DNA from: Candidatus Latescibacterota bacterium
GTDB taxonomy: Bacteria; JAAXHH01; JABIQT01
DNA: 7,199 nt
Assembly: GCA_018667995.1 (NCBI GenBank)
Contig: JABIQT010000833.1
Coordinates: 1-7,199 of the forward strand
Direction of reading: 5' to 3'
Part shown: positions 1-5,041 of the stretch, piece by piece
How the letters are laid out: each line of letters opens with the position of its first letter
Position numbering within the stretch: position 1 is the first letter of the stretch
Translations under genes and position numbers: made by a program
The notes under the pieces: generated by a model
What the model was told of the DNA's origin: nothing
Databases searched by the model: none
Seen by the model: the letters and a program-made list of their open reading frames with translations, nothing else

Positions 1-1908
1 GAATACACGCCGATGGTCGGTGTCGGAGACCTGATTCGTTACAATGCCGGTGTGCCCAGGCCCATTACCCTCGGGTATTCTATGAAATTGGTCGATATCA
101 CCGGATATGGTCAACGGGATCTTGTCGGATGTTGGAATTACTACCATCGTCCGGGATCGCCCATCAGCGGTGTGGTGTGCTATCCCAGAGATACGGACGC
201 CGCTGATTTCACATTCGGGGACATGGTCCGGCTTCGGTACCGGGAATCTGGCGGCACGGACCTTCATCATTTCGCCGGCGTGTATCAGGAAGTGGAATTT
301 GCCGATTTTACCGGAAATGGACTGGTTGATATCGTCTTTACCGTAGCCAACACCGGCGAGGCAACCTTCTATTTGAATACCGGTGAGAGGGATGAGGCGG
401 GCTGGCCCGTTTACGTGAAGGACATCTCAATCAATATACCGAAGCAGCAGAACGGCGGGATATGTGCCGTCGATCTTGACGAAGACGGTGTGCTCGATCT
501 GGTAGTCAATGGCGCATGGATCCGAAACACCAATTCCGATGGATGGCCGTTTCAGGCCGCCGAGGCCGTGGATCTGAATCTTGGGAGATGTGCGACATTT
601 CTTGACTTGAACGGGGACGGACGCCTTGACGCAATCTATCTTGAAGGAAAGGGTTGTGAACAAATGATGATGCGTGCGTCCCGCGGCACAGGCGTCGAAT
701 TCGAGAACCGCGAGCCGCTTGGACTCAGTCTGGAGACGATCACGCAAATTACGACCGCGGACGATGGCCATCGCGTCGGGATTTTGGTGCAGCACAATAT
801 GTATCAAAACATCTCCTTCTTCTCCGTAGAAGCGCACCGCAATGGTGAGCCAGTCTGGACCGACCACGGGAGAGCTGAATCCTTGTCGGCGCCGCTTCAG
901 TGCAGCGATCAAGCATGGCCATGTGTATGTGACTGGGATGACGATGGGGTGGCTGACTTGCTCATAGGAGGCGGTTACGGGTGGCCGCGTGTGGTGATAA
1001 ATGACGGCACCTCGGCAAGGCCTGTATATCGTGAATCCGTGCGGATCCTTTCGGGCGGGGCTCCCATTCGAGTGCTGCGGGACGAGATCCTGTACAGCGA
1101 TCATTGGCATAATATGGGGTATCCCTATCCCGTACTCGTGGACTGGGATGGCGACGGCGTGAAGGATCTCATGCTTCCTAACGAGACCAATCGTATCATA
1201 TGGTACCGCAATACGGGATCCAACAAGGAACCGGTATTCGGCCCTGCGCAATACCTGGCTGTTGAGGGTTTCGTCGATTCAGCTGATAAGCGAAAGGCCG
1301 TCGGGCAATTAGCATTGGACAAGTCTCTGGAGAATCACCCCTACCCGTGGGACGAGACGTCGCCGTTCTGGTGGCGGACAGGAGCCGCTTTCGCCGACTG
1401 GAATAATGACGGCTTGATGGATATGATCACCCATGATAATACCCGCAAGGCAGCGCTATTCGTACAGACCCGGTTAGCTGACGGCTCTCTACGGCTTGAG
1501 AAGCACGGACAACTCCGCCTCGAGGACGGCCGACTGATTGACGATTCCATTGTAGGTCGGGAAAAACACTGGACTGAATCATTCCGCCCCGTGGATTGGG
1601 ACGGCAATGGGCTATTGGACTTAGTCTACAGCAATGCGGGGACGGGCAAGATATTCCTGTTGAGGAATGTCGGTACGAAGGAAGAACCGCTGTTTGCGGC
1701 TCCTCGTGAATTCACCTGTTACGGAAAGCCAATCGGTTTTACGATCCATGGCCCCAATGCGTGGCCTGCGGACATGAACGGGGACGGCAAACCTGATTTA
1801 CTTGGGTGTGTCGAATGGAGCGTCTACCCCTTCTTCTGCCATGCCGCTCTTGAGATGGACCGTCATCCCGATTGGGTATTGGGCCAAGTGCGTGTGGAAG
1901 CGGGGTGA
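1..1908 (+). CDS. FG-GAP/VCBS repeat protein, calcium-loop beta-propeller (5' end outside window)
   Basis: The frame is open to the left edge. The first ATG (13-15) has no room for a visible ribosome binding site, and the residues before it (EYTP) read like protein, so the true start probably lies upstream. Residue numbers here count that ATG as 1. Nine calcium-binding-type loops of pattern D-x-[DNT]-x-[DNY]-G-x-x-D begin at D28, D98, D154, D198, D307, D377, D462, D528 and D587. Examples are VDLDEDGVLD, VDWDGDGVKD and ADMNGDGKPD. Blade-like phrases such as WYRNTGSNKEPVF and LLRNVGTKEEPLF recur between them. This is the integrin-alpha-like FG-GAP/VCBS propeller architecture, normally found in secreted or surface proteins; the signal peptide, if any, is off the window. 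No catalytic domain is recognisable, so a binding role is possible but the ligand is unknown. The gene ends in TGA and faces the thioesterase gene convergently. Confidence 0.85.
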   Translation, partial: EYTPMVGVGDLIRYNAGVPRPITLGYSMKLVDITGYGQRDLVGCWNYYHRPGSPISGVVCYPRDTDAADFTFGDMVRLRYRESGGTDLHHFAGVYQEVEFADFTGNGLVDIVFTVANTGEATFYLNTGERDEAGWPVYVKDISINIPKQQNGGICAVDLDEDGVLDLVVNGAWIRNTNSDGWPFQAAEAVDLNLGRCATFLDLNGDGRLDAIYLEGKGCEQMMMRASRGTGVEFENREPLGLSLETITQITTADDGHRVGILVQHNMYQNISFFSVEAHRNGEPVWTDHGRAESLSAPLQCSDQAWPCVCDWDDDGVADLLIGGGYGWPRVVINDGTSARPVYRESVRILSGGAPIRVLRDEILYSDHWHNMGYPYPVLVDWDGDGVKDLMLPNETNRIIWYRNTGSNKEPVFGPAQYLAVEGFVDSADKRKAVGQLALDKSLENHPYPWDETSPFWWRTGAAFADWNNDGLMDMITHDNTRKAALFVQTRLADGSLRLEKHGQLRLEDGRLIDDSIVGREKHWTESFRPVDWDGNGLLDLVYSNAGTGKIFLLRNVGTKEEPLFAAPREFTCYGKPIGFTIHGPNAWPADMNGDGKPDLLGCVEWSVYPFFCHAALEMDRHPDWVLGQVRVEAG

Positions 1909-2045
1909 AGTTTCCATACGGGTTTTGTGTCAATGCGGAATAACCAACTATATCGCCGCACGACGATCGCTTTTGACGGCATCACCGGATAGGCCCATCC
2001 GAATTCTGGTAGCCGTCCTGGTTATTTGATAGATCCATTGCCTGT
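1909..2045. terminator. Convergent intergenic gap with weak compound hairpin
   Basis: This gap separates two convergent genes. It contains a perfect 6-bp inverted repeat, GACGGC (1975-1980) with GCCGTC (2012-2017), enclosing a smaller hairpin CGGAT/ATCCG (1986-1990 with 1997-2001, loop AGGCCC). A further short repeat, GATAGA/TCTATC (2028-2033 with 2045-2050), overlaps the thioesterase stop. None is followed by a clear T-run on either strand, so calling this a bidirectional terminator is inference from position. No coding frame, tRNA or promoter stands out in the gap. Confidence 0.3.
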
Positions 2046-2525
2046 CTATCCAGGCTCGAGATCCGCTTCTTTGAACAGGACATCGAGTTCCGGTGGCAGG
2101 AATGGCCGGCCTTTTTCATTAACTGAGGTCGCCGTCATTCTCGCTTTTATGATGAGATTCGGCCTCGCACATATCTCGGACATGTTGTGAGCGGCGATCG
2201 ATTCATTCTCGCTGGTCGCCAGTTTGGATGGGATGCGGTAAATGCGTTGGATAAATACGAACTTCAACCGTGACAACCGCTCCACATCAGATCCCACTAT
2301 GAATACATCCCCACTGCGGAGCGATTGGACGTAGTCCACCTCTGATCGAACGACCACCACGTTTACACCACGTCTGGCGAGGTCAACCACATCCAAACCA
2401 GCATCCTTTGCGAGCTGGTGTCGCGTATGTTCCAGGTAGTTCAAGTATACCGCATTGTTGACGATGCCCTGGAAATCGCACTCGTAATCGCGGACGGCTA
2501 TCTCGTTATAGAATTGGAACTCCAT
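2046..2525 (-). CDS. Acyl-CoA thioesterase, hot-dog fold (4HBT/YbgC type)
   Basis: The 159-residue product has the typical length of a single hot-dog thioesterase, a cytoplasmic family that hydrolyses acyl-CoA thioesters to free acid and CoA. The signature lies at residues 11-36: VRDYECDFQGIVNNAVYLNY followed by LEHTRHQ. It includes the catalytic-type Asp (D17) and the GIVNNAVY segment that starts the long helix. The C-terminal part ends with GRPFLPPEL. I chose the ATG at 2525 because it overlaps the TGA of the upstream gene as TGATG and has a GGGA seven bases upstream, inside that gene. A TTG at 2528 would add one residue. The overlap implies translational coupling to the propeller gene and transcription from its promoter. 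Substrate chain or ring type cannot be read from sequence. Confidence 0.88.
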   Translation of the reverse strand: MEFQFYNEIAVRDYECDFQGIVNNAVYLNYLEHTRHQLAKDAGLDVVDLARRGVNVVVVRSEVDYVQSLRSGDVFIVGSDVERLSRLKFVFIQRIYRIPSKLATSENESIAAHNMSEICARPNLIIKARMTATSVNEKGRPFLPPELDVLFKEADLEPG

Positions 2526-3892
2526 CAATCTGTCCCATCCGTCCTGAATGCGAACAAGTCCGCATCATTTAGAACGAAGCGAAAGCGAACGGTAGTACCA
2601 GCCAGGCCTGCTATATCAGACTCATTCCGCCATCGTATCCGCCCATCCAATGTGTCGCCGTACAAGACCTCCGAATCGTCCAGTGTATATCCTTCAATGG
2701 GGTGCCCCTCCGCATCTTGTACTTCTACGGCTATCGATCCGGCGGCCGAGGTGGCGTAGTTGAGATGCAGATTCGTGCCTCCGAAGACGAGCGGCTTCGT
2801 AGTCATCTCACCGCCGTGATAGCCCGCGCGGATGGATGCGAAACCGTGAGGTCTGACGGTGATACGTCGCATCCGATTTGTGTGCCAGCCATAGTTCTCT
2901 GAAACGTACATGGACCACTCATCATCACCTGTTTCGAACAGGCCAACGGCAGGCGTGCAGCTTCTATGGGTCCAATTGCGCTGGTCGCTCCCGGGGCGGA
3001 GCCAGGCCTCCGGAAAAGCTCGCGTCCAATTGTTCCCGTCTCGACTGGACATGAACACTGCATCTGAAAGGCCGGTACCAGGATAGTCCATGCCGTCGGT
3101 GGTCAGCGTTCGCTTCGGTAGAAAGCGCATGGGAAACGATAACAGAATATGTTCGGCGCCAGGGCATGGGACTGTAGCATTGGTGTAGAAGTGCTCCAGC
3201 GGAAGGTCGCCCAGATAGTTGTGCGGGACGGGTTCTGTCCAATGGATAAAATCATCAGATGTACAGCTCTGTATGGCCCGCACCCCGCCATCGGCTGTTT
3301 CGTGAAAATAGCGACTGAAGAGCCGATAGCATGCTGCGGCAGGATCCCACATGGCTACATTGACTGAGTCAAAGGCCCCGGTTACATCTAAGGGCGTTTC
3401 TCTAACGTTAGACCACGTCAGCCCGTCACCGGACGTAAATCCGTAGAGGCTGTCCTTTCCTACCCCTCCGACGGCTTTGAAGCGTTCGGCATGAGGAATG
3501 CCCGGCTTCTCGTCGAGGAATACGCAGAAGTTATGGGCCTTTATGCCGCGATGCAGTACGTTACGCGCTCCACCTTCGACGAGTCCCAGGGAGGGGCGCT
3601 CGAAGGTGATCCCATCATCGCTCGTCAAGAGATTCGTGGTTTGCTGCTCGCCCAGGTCCGCGCCTTTTTCACCGATTGGATAGAAGCCGCGATAGTACAC
3701 GAGTATCTTGCCATCCGCGCGCGTGAAATTGTAGCATCCGGTACAGGCATTCTCGAACGGCTGCTCTACCTGGAAAACGACTTCGCGTCGTATCGGGTCA
3801 TGAAGATATGGCTTGGCGTCGGTGATCGATTCAATTATGAAGTCGTCCACAAACAGCTCTCTGCGTGTACCGATATTAACTGGATCTGCCAT
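2525..3892 (-). CDS. Sialidase/GH32-43-like beta-propeller protein of unknown function
   Basis: The 455-residue product opens with GTRRELFVDDFIIE (residues 8-21), a hallmark of a large uncharacterised family in planctomycete-like bacteria that is often labelled glycosyl hydrolase. Four Asp-box-like motifs, S-x-D-x-x-x-[WF], mark propeller blades: S91-F97, S154-W160, S212-W218 and S283-W289. The conserved block GSDQRNWTHRS lies at 301-311. From about 360 a beta-sandwich follows (LHLNYATSAAGSIAVEVQD and RFRFVLNDADLFAFR), characteristic of the same family. No signal peptide is visible, suggesting a cytoplasmic protein. The frame extends upstream to 4042, but I chose the ATG at 3892. It has a strong GAGGGAG five bases upstream (3898-3904), begins just before the conserved region, and avoids overlap with the divergent VOC gene. 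A carbohydrate-active role is plausible from the fold; I cannot assign a substrate or confirm catalytic residues. Confidence 0.82.
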   Translation of the reverse strand: MADPVNIGTRRELFVDDFIIESITDAKPYLHDPIRREVVFQVEQPFENACTGCYNFTRADGKILVYYRGFYPIGEKGADLGEQQTTNLLTSDDGITFERPSLGLVEGGARNVLHRGIKAHNFCVFLDEKPGIPHAERFKAVGGVGKDSLYGFTSGDGLTWSNVRETPLDVTGAFDSVNVAMWDPAAACYRLFSRYFHETADGGVRAIQSCTSDDFIHWTEPVPHNYLGDLPLEHFYTNATVPCPGAEHILLSFPMRFLPKRTLTTDGMDYPGTGLSDAVFMSSRDGNNWTRAFPEAWLRPGSDQRNWTHRSCTPAVGLFETGDDEWSMYVSENYGWHTNRMRRITVRPHGFASIRAGYHGGEMTTKPLVFGGTNLHLNYATSAAGSIAVEVQDAEGHPIEGYTLDDSEVLYGDTLDGRIRWRNESDIAGLAGTTVRFRFVLNDADLFAFRTDGTD

Positions 3893-3897
3893 AGACG

Positions 3898-3904
3898 CTC
3901 CCTC
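3898..3904 (-). promoter_or_regulatory. Ribosome binding site deciding the propeller-gene start
   Basis: On the minus strand the sequence GAGGGAG precedes the ATG at 3892 by five bases. It fixes this start over the longer in-frame options that reach up to 4042. Confidence 0.75.
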
Positions 3905-3924
3905 TAGATCATCCTGTGATTTGT

Positions 3925-3953
3925 TTGACCGGAATAGCGGAACAGTATATTCT
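3925..3953 (+). promoter_or_regulatory. Sigma70-like promoter for the VOC-phosphatase unit
   Basis: Plus strand: -35 TTGACC (3925-3930), a 17-base spacer, then -10 TATTCT (3948-3953). The boxes match five and four of six consensus bases. The start would be near 3960, about 32 bases before the VOC ATG at 3992. Its -10 shares bases 3948-3949 with the -10 of the opposing promoter. Confidence 0.5.
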
Positions 3954-3972
3954 TGAGATCCACCCATGGCAA
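3944..3972 (-). promoter_or_regulatory. Sigma70-like promoter for the propeller-thioesterase unit
   Basis: Minus strand: -35 TTGCCA (3967-3972), a 17-base spacer, then -10 TATACT (3944-3949). Each box matches five of six consensus bases. Predicted transcription would begin near 3937, leaving a leader of roughly 45 bases before the ATG at 3892. This is read from sequence only; the sigma factor preference of the host is unknown. Confidence 0.55.
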
Positions 3973-3991
3973 AACAAAAAGGAGTCAATGA

Positions 3992-4411
3992 ATGTTGAAA
4001 CTCACCCATTCTGTGGTTGATATCGCCATAACGTGCAGCCACTTTGAGGAATCGCTACGCTTCTACAAGGAAAAGCTTGGATTTGACGTGGTCCTGGATG
4101 TTATGATTCCGGAGGATGTAGCGATCGCATCCGGACTGGCACCAACGGGCTTCAGGCAGGTTCGACTTCAGGCCGGCCAGACCTTGATAAAACTGATGGA
4201 TATTCAGCCTGCGCCTGAAAGACGGTCATCCGACTTCAGTGCAGGCGTGAGGTGGCTCACCTTTTTCGTTGAGGACGTGGCCGAAACGCGGGATGGACTT
4301 CTGGCCAGAGGAGTGACTTTTCTGTCAGAACCGGTTACGGCCCCGGATGCTGGAGGCGTCGTCTGCGCCCTGGATCCCGATGGTATCCTCATCGAATTCG
4401 TACAAACGTAG
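3992..4411 (+). CDS. VOC superfamily protein (glyoxalase/bleomycin-resistance fold), probably altered metal site
   Basis: The 139-residue product has the two beta-alpha-beta-beta-beta halves of a VOC protein. The first half starts with VVDIAITCSHFEESLRFY and KEKLGF (residues 8-31). The second starts with GVRWLTFFVEDVAETRDGLL (85-104) and ends in DPDGILIEFVQ (128-138). In typical metal-dependent members four residues bind the metal. Here the first His position appears to be D10, the Glu in the strand TLIKLMD is K67, the second His position is W88, and only the last Glu (E135) is kept. By that alignment a standard glyoxalase or dioxygenase reaction is doubtful; a ligand-binding role or a non-canonical enzyme is possible. 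The start at 3992 is set by GGAG at 3981-3984, seven bases upstream. It is the first gene of a plus-strand unit and is followed nine bases later by the phosphatase. Confidence 0.85.
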   Translation: MLKLTHSVVDIAITCSHFEESLRFYKEKLGFDVVLDVMIPEDVAIASGLAPTGFRQVRLQAGQTLIKLMDIQPAPERRSSDFSAGVRWLTFFVEDVAETRDGLLARGVTFLSEPVTAPDAGGVVCALDPDGILIEFVQT

Positions 4412-4413
4412 GA
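4410..4413 (+). promoter_or_regulatory. Ribosome binding site overlapping the VOC stop codon
   Basis: AGGA at 4410-4413 overlaps the TAG stop of the VOC gene (4409-4411) and lies seven bases before the phosphatase ATG at 4421. The arrangement implies co-transcription and probably coupled translation. Confidence 0.5.
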
Positions 4414-4420
4414 TGTTCTT

Positions 4421-4906
4421 ATGCCAGTATGCCTCCTCGTAAAGCATGCCATGCCGAAGGTAGCACCTGGCGTGGCCGCTTGCGAGTGGCGACTATCCGA
4501 AGAGGGGCGCAGGGCCTGCCTGCCACTTTCGCGACGGCTGGCCGACTTCCAACCGGGAGTGGTTGTGACAAGCACCGAGCCAAAGTCTGTCGAGACAGGG
4601 TCGCTCGTCGCGGCAAATCTCGAAATCTCGTGTGAAAGCGCTGAAGACCTGCATGAACACAGGCGGCAGACGGTCGGCTATCTCTCGAAGGAAGGATTCT
4701 CCACCGGAATACAGGATCTATTTGCCCGCCCTGATCAACTGGTATTCGGGGAGGAGACGGCTTCTCTTGCACTGAGGAGATTTACGGCGTCCGTACAAGG
4801 AGTGGTAGCACGCTTTCCCGGTGAATCGGTTGTCATTGTATCGCATGGCACGGTCATCTCGCTCCTCATATCTGAACTGACCGATCAAGAAGCATACCCC
4901 GTTTGA
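4421..4906 (+). CDS. Histidine phosphatase family protein, ended early by an in-frame TGA
   Basis: The 161-residue product belongs to the phosphoglycerate-mutase-like histidine phosphatases, which remove phosphate through a phospho-histidine intermediate. The N-terminal motif is LLVKHAMP (residues 5-12): H9 is the nucleophile position, and Lys replaces the usual Arg of R-H-G. Also visible are LSEEGRR (25-31), TSTEPKSVETG (50-60, where Arg is often seen in place of K55), the acid-bearing EDLHEHRR (75-82) and the second catalytic His in VIVSHGT (138-144). The product stops at EAYPV. Relatives, as I recall them, continue with a Trp and then L-G-L-P and a hydrophobic strand. Here the same frame beyond the TGA encodes SSLGLPSIVVLSSP and runs to a TAA at 4985-4987. 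The full protein would have 188 residues. Loss of the last strand may affect folding, though all catalytic motifs lie before the stop. Confidence 0.8.
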   Translation: MPVCLLVKHAMPKVAPGVAACEWRLSEEGRRACLPLSRRLADFQPGVVVTSTEPKSVETGSLVAANLEISCESAEDLHEHRRQTVGYLSKEGFSTGIQDLFARPDQLVFGEETASLALRRFTASVQGVVARFPGESVVIVSHGTVISLLISELTDQEAYPV

Positions 4907-4987
4907 AGCAGTCTTGGTCTCCCCTCAATTGTTGTATTGAGCAGTCCCGTGCTTGATTTTATTGAGACTATTTCACATATTGAATAA
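4907..4987 (+). other. Conserved-looking phosphatase C-terminus beyond the in-frame TGA
   Basis: Read in the phosphatase frame, this stretch gives SSLGLPSIVVLSSPVLDF and then IETISHIE before TAA. The L-G-L-P-S-x-V-V-L-S run matches the usual last strand of this phosphatase family, as I know it. It therefore looks like former or read-through coding sequence rather than spacer. Confidence 0.65.
4924..4941 (+). other. Small hairpin 17 bases after the in-frame TGA
   Basis: CTCAAT (4924-4929) pairs perfectly with ATTGAG (4936-4941) around the six-base loop TGTTGT. The loop starts 24 bases after the TGA and has G at its second position. These features fall within the loose limits known for bacterial SECIS elements, but such matches arise easily by chance. 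There is no T-run after it, so it does not look like a terminator. Confidence 0.3.
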
Positions 4988-5041
4988 CTAATACAGCTTC
5001 ACCCAACGAGCGATATCTTCCGATTTTCCTGGAGAACACAT

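Noticed and set aside
427-1251. Long minus-strand reading frame (274 codons) opposite the FG-GAP protein
   Set aside because: It lies wholly inside the plus-strand gene whose nine calcium loops are clear, and its translation shows no recognisable domain.
2028-2050. Inverted repeat GATAGA/TCTATC as a terminator
   Set aside because: The stem is short and AT-rich, overlaps the thioesterase stop codon, and has no T-run after it.
3491-3907. Plus-strand reading frame (138 codons) opposite the propeller protein
   Set aside because: It is antisense to strongly family-like sequence and has no recognisable motif or ribosome binding site.
3893-4042. Upstream extension of the propeller gene by 50 residues
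   Set aside because: The extension is poor in family-like sequence, overlaps the divergent VOC gene, and would place both promoters inside coding sequence. The ATG at 3892 has a far better ribosome binding site.
4904-4906. Alternative genetic code with TGA read as Trp
   Set aside because: The FG-GAP gene ends in TGA at a natural C-terminus, the propeller gene ends in TGA overlapping the next start, and Trp is encoded by TGG throughout the window.
4962-4994. Possible promoter for the MBL gene (TTGAGA, 17 bases, TAACTA)
   Set aside because: The stretch is AT-rich, but the -10 match is poor and no alternative pair has good spacing, so I do not call it.
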